From: Shewanella psychrophila
Lineage (GTDB): Bacteria > Pseudomonadota > Gammaproteobacteria > Enterobacterales > Shewanellaceae
NCBI RefSeq assembly: GCF_002005305.1
Contig: NZ_CP014782.1
Location: 3,286,001 to 3,350,000 of the forward strand
DNA: 64,000 bases
Direction: 5' to 3'
The notes below the pieces were generated by a model. It was not told the origin of the DNA. It ran no database searches and saw only the letters and a program-made list of their open reading frames with translations. The position numbers and the translations under genes were made by a program. Below, piece by piece: positions 35,559 to 44,680 of this stretch (position 1 is the stretch's first letter; each line of letters starts with the position of its first letter).

Positions 35559-37229
35559 ATGCTATCTCCAGAACTCATTGAACTAAGTGCAGATAACAAT
35601 TTTGCCGAATTTAAGGTCACCCCCAATACGCACGGTCCCCTCACCGAAGAGGCTATCTTTAACCTCTTAGCACTCCCAGGTTTCGATTGTCTTTTCCCCC
35701 TTGAACCTAGTATTCAGAAGGCTGTGATCCAGGTAAATCAACTCAGTGGCCAAGATGATGGCCAATTCGAACAATTTTTTCAGATTGCCGAGCGCCGCGA
35801 TGGTCTAATCGAAATAGAGATAAGTGAAGACAAGATGAGTGCAGAGATGCAACTCACAGCAGCCTGGGGTGGTGAGGAAGTCACCATCCAAGATATCTTA
35901 AAGTCACTCAAAACCAATAATGTCGGCATGGGCCTGAGTAAAGTTAAGATTCAAACCCTGTTGAAGCAAATAACACAAGTTCAACCGGGTAAGACTTGTC
36001 GTAGTATCATCGCAACAGGCAAGCCCTGTGTAAATGGCGTAAACGCCAGCCTTGAACGTAAAGTCCCCCTCGCCAGAGAACGCTTATTGCAACCCCAAAA
36101 GAGAGAAGACGGCTCCGTCGATATGCGTAATTTAGGTGCCATTATCATGGTAAAACCCAAAGACCTATTGATGGTGAAACACCCGGCAACACTGGGAACG
36201 AAAGGCTATAACATACATGGTGAAGTGCTAGTACCTATCCCAGGTAAAGATCTCCAGCTTAACGAAGGGGATGGAGCCGGGCTAGATCCTGCGAATCCCA
36301 ATAACCTGATCGCAACAGTTGCAGGGCAACCCGTTGAGACAAAAACAAGCATGAAGGTCGATGATGTGCTCAATATTAAGGATGTCGATGTTGGTTATGG
36401 CAACGTCGACTTTCAAGGCAGCGTATTGATCACAGGAGATGTACACGAAGGCATGGTGGTTAAAAGCTCCGGGGACATTACCGTTATGGGGTTTGTCGAT
36501 TCAGCAACATTAATAGCCGAAGGCGATGTGATTGTCAGTAAGGGCATCATTGGCAGACAACTCAAAGAAAATGAGCTATCGACTAAGGTACAGGCTAAAG
36601 GCCAGATCTGCGCTCAATTCATCCAGTATTCAGATCTGAATGCTCAGGGGGAAATCCTCGTCACTAAGCAACTACTTCACAGCTATACCAAGACAACTCA
36701 GAAGCTTACTGTCAGCGATGCCAACGGGCGTAGAGGCGATCTCGTAGGTGGAATAGTAAAAGCTGATAAAGGACTTAAAGCCGTTATCATAGGCGCTACA
36801 GCTGGCACTAAAACCGAAGTATTTTGTGCCATGAAACAGAGTGAACTGAAGACAAATCTCAAAGAGCTAGATCAGGGTATCAAGTCTATGGTTGTAGCAA
36901 AACTGGAGATTGAATCCCGCATAAAGAAATTGCCCCCAAAGAGTGAATGGCAAAATGATGCCATGATGGTGGAACAAGTCCAAATGATGCTGGATGAGAA
37001 GCAACGCGTCGTAAATGAACTCGCAAGGGAAGAGGTTGAATATGAGTTCATCAAACAGGAAGTTGACAGTTACTATCAAGATAACCGTATAGAGGCTCAT
37101 AAACACATTTTTGCCAATGTCGAGATTCATATAGGTAAAGCCTTTAATCGAACTCAGAGAGAGCACGGTACCTGTATGGTATTCAATCAAGATCAAGAAA
37201 TAGCTTTCGATTATAACAATCGCGGTTAA
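35559..37229 (+). CDS. FapA (DUF342) family protein
   Basis: The ATG at 35559 is chosen over an in-frame TTG two codons earlier because CGGA lies at the right distance. The 556-residue protein has the FapA layout: an N-terminal domain (to about 170), a central beta-helix region with MVKPKDLLMVKHPATLGTKGYNIHGE and repeated short strands (GYGNVDFQGSVLITGDVHEGMVVKSSGDITVMGFVDSATLIAEGDV, in outline) and a C-terminal coiled coil from about residue 430. The family occurs widely in marine gammaproteobacteria and is sometimes tied to polarity or flagellar control, but no activity is settled. It stands alone here, followed by the MITE-like element. Confidence 0.8.
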   Translation: MLSPELIELSADNNFAEFKVTPNTHGPLTEEAIFNLLALPGFDCLFPLEPSIQKAVIQVNQLSGQDDGQFEQFFQIAERRDGLIEIEISEDKMSAEMQLTAAWGGEEVTIQDILKSLKTNNVGMGLSKVKIQTLLKQITQVQPGKTCRSIIATGKPCVNGVNASLERKVPLARERLLQPQKREDGSVDMRNLGAIIMVKPKDLLMVKHPATLGTKGYNIHGEVLVPIPGKDLQLNEGDGAGLDPANPNNLIATVAGQPVETKTSMKVDDVLNIKDVDVGYGNVDFQGSVLITGDVHEGMVVKSSGDITVMGFVDSATLIAEGDVIVSKGIIGRQLKENELSTKVQAKGQICAQFIQYSDLNAQGEILVTKQLLHSYTKTTQKLTVSDANGRRGDLVGGIVKADKGLKAVIIGATAGTKTEVFCAMKQSELKTNLKELDQGIKSMVVAKLEIESRIKKLPPKSEWQNDAMMVEQVQMMLDEKQRVVNELAREEVEYEFIKQEVDSYYQDNRIEAHKHIFANVEIHIGKAFNRTQREHGTCMVFNQDQEIAFDYNNRG

Positions 37230-37729
37230 TACCCCCCCTGATTTGAATACTCAGGCTTAACTGTTATACCAATCAGTATAAAGATGTGATCGCTCAGCGA
37301 GAGTTTAGTGCTTCAGAGGCAAGGTCATTAATTGCTCCTGCATAAATGACATTCACAACATCCATGTTGCTAGCAACGAGTGAAGAACATAGTTATTCTA
37401 CGTTTAGGCACGTTAACACAGCATCGGATGTGCTAAGACTCGCCTTTCAGGAGTGTTTTTGGCTGCCTACTTCGTCGTTGAATAGATTCACAAGGGAACA
37501 CCATTCCATCACCTATTCAGCTTGAATTAGTTTGCCAAAAATAACTCTGAGTAGATCACTTTCTTATACTGATTGGTATTAAATAATAGGGAAGAGGCAG
37601 CTCCTCTTCCTTATGTTCTAGTCACCTCCTCCCCACTGAAGCTGGTTTTTAACCGCTCGCTTCCCCCAAAATTTCCATGCATAATCTCTCCATAAAAACT
37701 TATTGATCAAGAAAGCTAAGAGAACATTT
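37230..37729. other. 500-bp gap dominated by a MITE-like element
   Basis: The gap between the FapA-like gene and the M50 protease gene contains the element at 37267-37578 and about 150 bp of promoter-side sequence. No coding frame of note is present. Confidence 0.7.
37267..37578. mobile_element. MITE-like 312-bp element with inverted ends
   Basis: TACCAATCAGTATAA (37267-37281) is repeated in exact inverted form as TTATACTGATTGGTA (37564-37578). Inside the ends a GTGATC follows on the left and GATCAC precedes on the right, so the imperfect terminal repeats reach about 29 bp. No transposase frame lies inside. Similar single ends occur near 11296 (GCCAATCGGTATAA) and 47125 (TACCAATCTGTATAAG). 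Confidence 0.7.
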
Positions 37730-38863
37730 GTGGAATTATTAAGAATTGATTGTTTAGGCAAAGAGCTGCGATTAGAAGGCTCTATGGCGGGCTGGCAACA
37801 GCTTTTTTGGGGAGACACCTTAGTCTCGGTCAAACAGGCTTCTGCGGATAATGAGGGGCTAAAAACTCATGAGTTTGAACTCGCCGCACAGGCTAATCCT
37901 GTCAGCACAGATCCGAAAACAAGTAGTGAACAGGCTGTGGTCAGCCAGGCTATAACGATAAGTCTTGAAATCGATCTTACTTGGCAACCATTTAACTTAG
38001 ATTATCGCTTGATAAAAGATGAACAGGTCATCAATAGCGGCACTCGAAGCACTAAAGATATCGAGCGGCAGGTACCGATCAAACCTATCGAGGCACAGCG
38101 AAAGCTCAGTGTGGTCGGTTTAGCTTCCTTGGGATTCAAGCTGCTAAAAAGCGCTAAAGTCATCAAGGTCGTTTTAGCCGGTGCTAGTGTAGCCGCATAC
38201 TCCTGGTTATTCTCCTTCCAGTTTGCTCTAGCCTTGATCGCTTGTCTGGTCTTTCACGAATATGGCCACATCAGAGCCATGAAACATTTCGGCATGAAAA
38301 CCAAAGGCATCTACCTGATCCCGTTTATGGGAGGACTTGCACTCAGCGATGAGAAGATCAATACCCGTTGGCAAGACGTAGTGATATCTATTATGGGGCC
38401 AACATTCGGCCTGATCATGTCCATCATGGCTTTGGTAGCCTATTGGTTAACTGGTAACGTATTTTTCGCCGGCCTGGCCGCCTTTAACGCCCTTTTAAAC
38501 CTATTTAACCTGTTACCTATACTCCCACTCGATGGTGGACACATATTAAAAAGCATCAGCTTTTCGATGAACAGCGTCTTGGGTCTAGCCACCTGTATTG
38601 CCGGAGCAGCTGTGGGCGTTTACTTGAGCTACACCTTAGGTCTTGCACTATTGGGATTTCTGCTACTTATAGGCAGTTTAGAAATAGTATTCGAGTGGAA
38701 GACACGTCATCAGAGTCACTTGTTACCTCTAGACAGGTATGGACAGGTATTCTCAACTATTTGGTACTTTTTCACCGTTGGGGCACTCATAGCCATTATC
38801 TGGTATCTAGCTGGTTCGGGAGACGACATGTTGGGCTTACCACTGAAAATATTACAGAGCTAG
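37730..38863 (+). CDS. Site-2 protease (M50) family membrane protein
   Basis: The GTG at 37730 (MELLRIDCLGKELRLEG) is preferred to the in-frame TTG at 37703, which has no ribosome site. The 377-residue protein has a soluble N-terminal region of about 130 residues and then a membrane part with about six helices. The zinc motif HEYGH (176-180) lies in the second helix and a LPLDGGH motif (about 265-271) supplies the third ligand, as in S2P/RseP-type intramembrane proteases, but there is no PDZ domain. The substrate is unknown. A hairpin follows the stop. Confidence 0.85.
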   Translation: MELLRIDCLGKELRLEGSMAGWQQLFWGDTLVSVKQASADNEGLKTHEFELAAQANPVSTDPKTSSEQAVVSQAITISLEIDLTWQPFNLDYRLIKDEQVINSGTRSTKDIERQVPIKPIEAQRKLSVVGLASLGFKLLKSAKVIKVVLAGASVAAYSWLFSFQFALALIACLVFHEYGHIRAMKHFGMKTKGIYLIPFMGGLALSDEKINTRWQDVVISIMGPTFGLIMSIMALVAYWLTGNVFFAGLAAFNALLNLFNLLPILPLDGGHILKSISFSMNSVLGLATCIAGAAVGVYLSYTLGLALLGFLLLIGSLEIVFEWKTRHQSHLLPLDRYGQVFSTIWYFFTVGALIAIIWYLAGSGDDMLGLPLKILQS

Positions 38864-38885
38864 AACACGATTGAATACAGGTATC

Positions 38886-38910
38886 AATAGGGAGACTTGG
38901 CCTCCCTATT
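38886..38910 (+). terminator. Hairpin after the M50 protease gene
   Basis: AATAGGGAG (38886-38894) and CTCCCTATT (38902-38910) form a 9-bp stem with a 7-nt loop, 22 bp after the stop, with TCTTGTC following. Confidence 0.6.
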
Positions 38911-38985
38911 TCTTGTCTGGAAGAAATGAGCAGACTAAAATTCAGACATAAAAAAACCTGCGCTAGGCAGGCTTCTCTATTTAAT

Positions 38986-39070
38986 TGGTACCGGAGGACG
39001 GACTTGAACCGTCACGCTCGAAAGCAACGGATTTTGAATCCGTCGTGTCTACCAATTCCACCACACCGGC
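38986..39070 (-). tRNA. tRNA-Leu (CAA)
   Basis: An 85-nt class II tRNA with encoded CCA. On the minus strand it starts GCCGGTG, has a D-arm TTGGTAGACACG, anticodon stem CGGAT with loop TTCAAAA and anticodon CAA, a long variable arm and the T-arm GACGGTTCAAGTCCGTC. The acceptor 3' strand is CTCCGGT plus A and CCA. The acceptor stem has a G1-U72 pair and a U6-U67 mismatch. A good promoter with a GC-rich discriminator lies upstream. Confidence 0.96.
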
Positions 39071-39114
39071 TTAATCAAATAGACTAACTAAAATCGTTTA
39101 AGACCTCAGTAAGT

Positions 39115-39149
39115 GACGGGCATTATACCTTTGAGACGACTAATGGCAA
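39115..39149 (-). promoter_or_regulatory. Stable-RNA-type promoter of tRNA-Leu
   Basis: On the minus strand TTGCCA (39144-39149) and TATAAT (39122-39127) are 16 bp apart. The next bases, GCCCGTC, form a GC-rich discriminator as in stringently controlled tRNA promoters. The tRNA starts about 45 bp downstream. Confidence 0.75.
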
Positions 39150-39437
39150 GCCTTTAAAATCAGAAAATAACTGACCGAACAATTTTCACTCTTATCCCAG
39201 TATTTATTCATCAGATAACTTACTATCAGATTAAATAGTACATATCTATCGTCCTCCACTATGCCTCCCCACTGACAACTAAATAAGCAAAAGTAGATGA
39301 ACCCCATAGTTTTAACAATATCAACGCAATTTAATAATGATTCGGAGCGATTATTGATCGAGATCAGCAAGCTGATATCAAAACCAGATTAGGTTAGGGG
39401 TATGCAATAAAATGAATTTTTGAAAGAGGATTTCACT
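39150..39437. other. Gap between tRNA promoter and DUF3149 gene
   Basis: This AT-rich stretch has no supported gene. It contains ATCAGC-AA-GCTGAT (39363-39376), a short dyad about 60 bp before the small gene that may be an operator. Confidence 0.4.
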
Positions 39438-39566
39438 ATGGCTTTTTGGTTAGATTTGATGTTTGGAAACCCAATCGGGCTGATGTCAATGATCGTTATT
39501 TTCTGCACCATAAGTATCATGGGATATCTTATGTGGATGTTTATTCAGAAGTCTAAGCCAGAATAA
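39438..39566 (+). CDS. 42-residue membrane protein, DUF3149 family
   Basis: An ATG with AGAGGA 7 nt upstream opens a 42-codon frame: MAFWLDLMFGNPIGLMSM, then a single hydrophobic helix (IVIFCTISIMGYLMWMF) and a basic tail. The length, the FGNPIGL block and the helix fit the DUF3149 family of small gammaproteobacterial membrane proteins, function unknown. Two hairpins, the second a proper terminator, follow within 80 bp, so it is a single-gene transcript. It was too short for ordinary open-frame listing. Confidence 0.82.
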   Translation: MAFWLDLMFGNPIGLMSMIVIFCTISIMGYLMWMFIQKSKPE

Positions 39567-39579
39567 GCAAGTTTTCGAT

Positions 39580-39608
39580 GAAGTTGCACCTTAAACAGGT
39601 GCAACTTC
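39580..39608 (+). terminator. Hairpin after the DUF3149 gene
   Basis: GAAGTTGCACC (39580-39590) and GGTGCAACTTC (39598-39608), an 11-bp perfect stem with a 7-nt loop, 13 bp after the stop. No T-run, so it may protect the transcript end. Confidence 0.55.
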
Positions 39609-39617
39609 TAATGCAAT

Positions 39618-39642
39618 GGGGGCATATTGCCCCCTATTTTTT
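39618..39642. terminator. Rho-independent terminator
   Basis: GGGGGCA and TGCCCCC (39618-39634) form a tight stem with a 3-nt loop, followed by TATTTTTT. It terminates the DUF3149 transcript on the plus strand. Confidence 0.8.
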
Positions 39643-39686
39643 ACCCTAAAATCAAAAATATTGCGAAGCCTAAACCTGACAGGCTA

Positions 39687-40316
39687 TTAAGCGGCGTGCT
39701 TTCTTGGGCCCACCACATTATTAGCAAAGGTTGGTCTGGCTTTAATCAAGTTTTGCATCTCTTCTTGGCTGGGCTCTCCAACCGGCAATCTTAACACTTG
39801 TCGATTCAGGTAAATCCTTGCACGCATAGAAATTTTGTAATCTGCTGTAGACCCTTGTATAGCATAGTTTTTCTGATTACCTAATAGCTCAATGATGTTC
39901 GCCGCCAGCAGACTTTTAACCGCTGGCTCATTTTGTGGCAGGGTCAAGATAGTCTCCCCCTGAAGAAAAAACTCACGCAACAGAGCCCGTTCAGTCGGAT
40001 CTAAAAGCCTCACTTTCTCCTCGATTATTTCAATAGTCCGTTTTGATCTTAACGCACCGATGGCCTCATCTAAGAAATAGTTCACCACTTGAGTAATCAG
40101 GTAAGCGATGCCAATAATGAAGCCTAATCCAATGAAAGGAGAGTTAGCACTGACAACAGTTTCTAAGTTAACTGACGTCAAAATTCCTACAGGTACAAAT
40201 AGCAAGGCCCCACTCACGATAGCCAACCAAAGCATAGAGCTGAAAATCAACTGCTTAGGGACCGATGGCTTAAATATCTGTGTCTTTATTTTCTGCATAA
40301 GAATACCTAGTGTCAA
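39687..40316 (-). CDS. Membrane protein resembling superinfection exclusion protein B
   Basis: A 209-residue protein with two membrane helices (about residues 22-45 and 60-80) and a cytoplasmic C-terminal part with LLDPTERALLREFFLQGETILTLP, V-SLLAANIIELLG and a late helix. This pattern resembles the SieB (superinfection exclusion B) family found in phages and many bacterial chromosomes, but I rate the match as moderate. No phage genes lie nearby, so a resident function is likelier than recent prophage origin. Methionine 7 is an alternative start. Confidence 0.5.
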   Translation of the reverse strand: MTLGILMQKIKTQIFKPSVPKQLIFSSMLWLAIVSGALLFVPVGILTSVNLETVVSANSPFIGLGFIIGIAYLITQVVNYFLDEAIGALRSKRTIEIIEEKVRLLDPTERALLREFFLQGETILTLPQNEPAVKSLLAANIIELLGNQKNYAIQGSTADYKISMRARIYLNRQVLRLPVGEPSQEEMQNLIKARPTFANNVVGPRKHAA

Positions 40317-40534
40317 AAACCTGTACTTAAGTAAATTAAAAGCAAAATTAATGCCACTAATTTACTAAAAATATAGATTGCCAATAAATAGGATTTTTTG
40401 TTAATTTTTAAGCCACTAAGTCACTCAATTGGTAATTGTCAGACTATGCTTATGGAGGGATGCTTACTTTGACACAGTTCGAAGGCGAAAGTGAGCAAGT
40501 CTGACTTAGTTTTCAATGCTCAAGAAAAGGGTCC

Positions 40535-42175
40535 ATGCATACTTTTACTAGCAGATTAATCAAAAGCCAGATAGGCCGAAAATTAACAATATCTATCATT
40601 TTATTTAGTTCATTAATCACCTTGATCACCACAGGTTTTCAACTGGTCAATGACTATAAAGGCGATGTCGATCGTATAACTCGACAATTTACCAGTATCG
40701 AAAAAGTTAACTTAGACGTGCTGGCGGCAAGCATCTGGGTAATAGATGAAAGATTAATAAACACTCAACTTAATGGCTTGATTCAGCTCCCCGACATCAC
40801 CTATATTTCAATCAATGATGATAGCGGTCAAGTCTGGATCTCAGGTACACCGACACCTGAAAACACCATAGAAAAAACCTTCGAGCTCTTCTATAGCTCT
40901 GGCAACGACAGCATTCCTGTCGGCACCTTATTGGTTCAAGCAGACCTAAAAGCCGTTTACGATAAACTGCTGGACAGAGCCATCATCATTTTACTCTCCA
41001 ACGCCATAAAGACATTTATAGTCGCAGGTTTTATACTTTTTCTTGTGTGGTTCATGGTCGCTAGACACTTACATCAGCTCAGCCAGTATTGTAAACGATT
41101 AGATCTAGATAGCCCTTTTGAGCCGCTAAAATTCGATCAAAACAATAAGAAAGGAGACGAGTTCCATCAAGTATCATTAGCAATAAATACCATGCAACAA
41201 CAGTTAAGAACCTCATTTTCCGACATCAAGAAATCGAAACAGGAACTGCAGGATGCGTTAACCGACAGAGAAAGATTATTAGCCTTAGAAACCAGTTACA
41301 AAGAGGAACTGGCGAGACAAGTAAAGGAAAGAACTCAAGAACTAGAACAATCTCTCTTAGTATTAAAGCGAGCTCAGGAAGTGTTAGTCGAACAGGAAAA
41401 AATGGCAGCATTAGGAGGTCTAGTCTCTGGGGTAGCCCACGAAATTAATACCCCGATAGGGATCTGTTTAACAGCCGCTACCTCTCAGCTTGTTCATATC
41501 GAAGAGTTGCTGCTACTTATTCATGGTGAGACCACCACCTTAGAGGAGATCAACGCAATATTAGAAGAGTACCAGGAGAGTTGTGAGTTAATAGTCAGTA
41601 ATATCACTAAGGCTAGCACCTTAATACAGAAATTTAAGACAGTAGCAGCCCAGCAGAGTCAGGAAGAATTAAAGACGTTCAATCTGAAGCAGGCACTCAT
41701 AGATAGTCATGAGTCCATGAAGATCCTCTTCGATAAACAACAGGTAGAAGTGCAATTTGATCTCGCCCCGGAATTAGAGATAACAACTAACCTGAGTCTA
41801 CTTAAGCAGATCACCACCAACATTCTCTCCAACGCATACTCCCATGCATTTAAGAAGGTAGATAAAAGCATCATTATAATCAGGGCGAAGTTAGCCGATA
41901 ATATTATCAATATCTCGATACAAGACAATGGTTCAGGGATATCTACCGATGCAGCAACTCATATTTTCGAACCCTTCTATACAACTTCGCGTAACGAAGG
42001 CGGTACAGGGCTTGGACTATCAGCCGCTTATAATGCCGCTATCTTGCTAAAAGGAAACATCAAGTTTGAGGCTGAGTGCGAACTCGGTGGCGCTTGCTTC
42101 CTGATCTCTTTCCCGATGGGGCAAAATTTAAAAGATGATGAACAGAGGGGACATACCTCCGAATCGGTTAGCTAA
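40535..42175 (+). CDS. Orphan membrane sensor histidine kinase
   Basis: The 546-residue protein has a membrane helix near residues 14-35, a periplasmic sensor segment of about 115 residues, a second helix near 150-172, a HAMP linker (about 175-235), a coiled coil with SFSDIKKSKQEL and the kinase core. The phosphoacceptor is His302 in SGVAHEINTPIG. The catalytic domain has an N-box (NILSNAYSHAF), DNGSG, F-box (IFEPFYTT) and GGTGLGLS. The long spacing between H-box and N-box fits the HisKA/4TM-like group of kinases. No response regulator gene adjoins it. It converges on tcdA with 7 bp between stops. Confidence 0.9.
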   Translation: MHTFTSRLIKSQIGRKLTISIILFSSLITLITTGFQLVNDYKGDVDRITRQFTSIEKVNLDVLAASIWVIDERLINTQLNGLIQLPDITYISINDDSGQVWISGTPTPENTIEKTFELFYSSGNDSIPVGTLLVQADLKAVYDKLLDRAIIILLSNAIKTFIVAGFILFLVWFMVARHLHQLSQYCKRLDLDSPFEPLKFDQNNKKGDEFHQVSLAINTMQQQLRTSFSDIKKSKQELQDALTDRERLLALETSYKEELARQVKERTQELEQSLLVLKRAQEVLVEQEKMAALGGLVSGVAHEINTPIGICLTAATSQLVHIEELLLLIHGETTTLEEINAILEEYQESCELIVSNITKASTLIQKFKTVAAQQSQEELKTFNLKQALIDSHESMKILFDKQQVEVQFDLAPELEITTNLSLLKQITTNILSNAYSHAFKKVDKSIIIIRAKLADNIINISIQDNGSGISTDAATHIFEPFYTTSRNEGGTGLGLSAAYNAAILLKGNIKFEAECELGGACFLISFPMGQNLKDDEQRGHTSESVS

Positions 42176-42182
42176 ATCAGTT

Positions 42183-43022
42183 CTAGGAGGGATTACTCGC
42201 CTTGCTCGCAAGCTTTTTCAATACTCTGCTTGCGGCGACAAAGCCAAAAGTTCCGGTGACAACTGTCACTGCACCGAAGCCTGAAGCGCAGTCCATACGC
42301 ATGCTACCATCAACATTTGCCTTACTGCTACAAACACTACCATCAGCCTGAGGGTAAACCAATTGCTCAGTAGAAAACACGGCTTCGATACTGAATCGAC
42401 GTTGTAAATTTTTAGAAAAATTATACTCACGCCTCAGTAAATTACGTACTTTAGCTAACAATGGATCTTGATACGTCTTGGCAAGATCAATCACTTGAAC
42501 TTGCGTTGGATCAACTTGCCCTCCAGCACCACCTACGGTCACTAAAGGCAGTTTTTGTCGCTTGCACCAAGCTATCATCGCCGCTTTCGGCTTAACAGCA
42601 TCAATACAATCGACAACATAATCTAAAACATTAGTTTGGTCTTCTTTGGCGTACTTCTTACCGATAAAATATTCACCAAGATTATCTGTAGTGATGAAAT
42701 CCTCGACCTGATTCACCTTACACTCAGGGTTTATCTGCAGAATACGTTGAGCCATGACTTCAACTTTGGACTCGCCTATTGTCTGTTTTAAGGCATGGAT
42801 TTGACGATTGGTATTGGTTACGCAAATATCGTCAAGATCGATAAGTGTAATTTCACCTATGCCACTCCTGGCCAATGACTCCGCAACCCAAGTGCCAACA
42901 CCACCTATACCAACTACAGCAACATGGGATTGAGAAAATAGCGTTAATGCCTTCTGACCGTATAGACGACCAATACCGGCAAATCGATTAAGATACGCTT
43001 CTGAAAGCACTTGATTATCCAA
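42183..43022 (-). CDS. tcdA: tRNA threonylcarbamoyladenosine dehydratase
   Basis: The frame is open far upstream, but a TTG at 43022 follows GGAG with 6-nt spacing and gives MDNQVLSEAYLNRFAGIGRLYG, close to E. coli TcdA; this start yields 279 residues. Motifs are the nucleotide-binding VVGIGGVGTWVAESLARSGIG, NTNRQIHAL, DAVKPKAAMIAWCKR and MDCASGFGAVTVVTGTFGF. The enzyme is E1-like and cyclises t6A to ct6A at tRNA position 37 with ATP. In E. coli it is helped by CsdA/CsdE, which are not in this window. Confidence 0.92.
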   Translation of the reverse strand: MDNQVLSEAYLNRFAGIGRLYGQKALTLFSQSHVAVVGIGGVGTWVAESLARSGIGEITLIDLDDICVTNTNRQIHALKQTIGESKVEVMAQRILQINPECKVNQVEDFITTDNLGEYFIGKKYAKEDQTNVLDYVVDCIDAVKPKAAMIAWCKRQKLPLVTVGGAGGQVDPTQVQVIDLAKTYQDPLLAKVRNLLRREYNFSKNLQRRFSIEAVFSTEQLVYPQADGSVCSSKANVDGSMRMDCASGFGAVTVVTGTFGFVAASRVLKKLASKASNPS

Positions 43023-43555
43023 CGAAATCTCCAAACAAAAATAAATGATAGCGCGCAAATTTAGGCAACATAATTTCTCCCAGTCCCACTCACCCCATTC
43101 AATCCTACTCAGATAGTATAGTGTTGAAACTAAAGTATTCGCGCCGCATACACATGAGCGGGCAGATATTATCTCATTTGATAAATAAAGACTAAAATTT
43201 CCAATCTTATTTCCAGTGCCTGTTTTGGAAGTAAAGTGTAAAAACAGACACACTAGTTAATAGCGCTCATCAATTATTACGCTTCAGACAAAAGCTATGC
43301 ACCCTTTGTTGAAAAGTTAATGAATTAACAAAAATACCTTGTAAAATAAGGTGATACAGACAGAAAGACTTCTACCAAGTGTGACCGACATCTCATAGGT
43401 TAGTTCAATATTTATGACAAACTCGACTCGACATATACAAATTTACAGCATCAAGCTTAACCGTATTGTCGCCCCTATAAGTTTTGAATCTAGACCCTAA
43501 TGACATGCTCATCAACTCTCTGGTTGATGATAAAACTAGCAACAGGAAAACCCAA
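43023..43555. other. Porin promoter and leader region
   Basis: The 533-bp gap contains the start region of tcdA and the promoter of the first porin. TCATCAAC (43509-43516) and GTTGATGA (43523-43530) form an 8-bp hairpin 26 bp before the porin ATG, a possible mRNA leader structure. No other gene is visible. Confidence 0.5.
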
Positions 43556-44607
43556 ATGAAAAAACTGTTCTGTCCGCCACCATTTTATCGACTCTAGCGA
43601 TCACCTCTTTCTCAGCACTTGCAGAAGGCCCAAATTTTTACGGTCGTGCCGATCTTGCTTTTACTAATTCTGACACAGGTATTGCAACTCAAAATCAGAA
43701 AGATGGCACCATTATTGAGAATAACTTCTCTTGGTTAGGGGTTAAAGGTACAGAGAAAATCAATGATGACCTGGAAATTATCTATCAGATGGAATTTGGA
43801 GTCAGTAACTTCGATAATTCAGGTGACACCTTCGCGGCTCGTAATACCTTCTTAGGTGTGAGAACTGTCGCTGGTACAGCATTAATCGGTCGTAATGATA
43901 CGGTATTTAAAGCATCTGAAGGTGGCTTCGACCTCTTCGGTAACACCAACTCAGATATCGATCTTCTGGCTGCGGGACAGTCTCGTACAGCCGATGGTAT
44001 CACTTATTATTCACCTAAGATTGCCGATCTGGTGACACTAAACGCTACATACCTTGTTGAAGATAACTATGTGACTTACAAGGGTGAAGAACGTATTGCA
44101 CCTGATAACATGTATGCCTTAAGTGCCACCATAGGCGACAAAGCACTAAAAGCACAGAACTACTATGTTGCAGCGGCATATAATGACGGCATAGATGACG
44201 TTAAAGCGTACCGAGGCGTCGCCCAAGTTAGATTTGGTGATGTGATCTTAGGTGGCTTCTACCAAAACAGCGAAAGCCTAGATAATGATCTTTCTAATCT
44301 GGAAGGCGACACTTACTTTGTGAATGCCGCTTACGTGATTGGTAATCTTAAACTAAAAGCCATGTATGGTAATGATAACTCGGGTCTGGGTAAATTTGTC
44401 AGCCGATCTGTTGGTGAAGGTAACTTAGACAAGGTTTCAGATGTCGATCTACAGCAGCTCAGTGTCGGTGCCGACTATCGTCTAAGCAAGAGTACATTGG
44501 TCTATGGTCACTACACTAAATACGATGGTGATCTAAAGCTAAATAGCACTGCAACACACGAGCTAAGCGATGAGCTATTCACCATAGGTGTCCGCTTCGA
44601 CTTCTAA
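43556..44607 (+). pseudogene. OmpC-type porin with frameshift at codons 2-4
   Basis: The ATG at 43556 is followed by six A residues (43559-43564). In that frame a stop appears after 13 codons. If one A is added the frame reads MKKTVLSATILSTLAITSFSALAEGPNFYGRADLAF and stays open to 44607, about 350 residues, parallel to the intact porin at 45133 which has seven A at the same place. The rest looks healthy: QMEFGV, RNTFLGVRTVAG, FGNTNSDID, the YYSPKIADLVTLNATY strand and a C-terminal IGVRFDF with final Phe. So it is a recent loss, a slip-prone on/off site, or a sequencing error. A terminator and promoter region separate the two porins. Confidence 0.85.
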
Positions 44608-44655
44608 CCCTAGTCCGGAGCATTTAATCTCTGCCCAAAATATTATCTCCAAGAG

Positions 44656-44680
44656 AGGCGACTTTTAAAATCGCCTTTTT
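44656..44680 (+). terminator. Terminator of the first porin
   Basis: AGGCGA (44656-44661) and TCGCCT (44671-44676) with a further TTTT-AAAA inside form the stem, followed by TTTT. It lies about 50 bp after the stop. Confidence 0.75.

Noticed and set aside
36867..37196. Antisense frame of 109 codons within the FapA-like gene
   Set aside because: It has no ribosome site and lies opposite a conserved coding sequence, so it is a shadow frame.
39687..40316. Prophage remnant because of the SieB-like gene
   Set aside because: No integrase, structural gene or attachment repeat is visible, and the SieB-type family is common on bacterial chromosomes.
43023..43253. N-terminal extension of tcdA to 43253
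   Set aside because: The 77 extra residues do not resemble TcdA, and the TTG at 43022 has a proper ribosome site and gives the family length.
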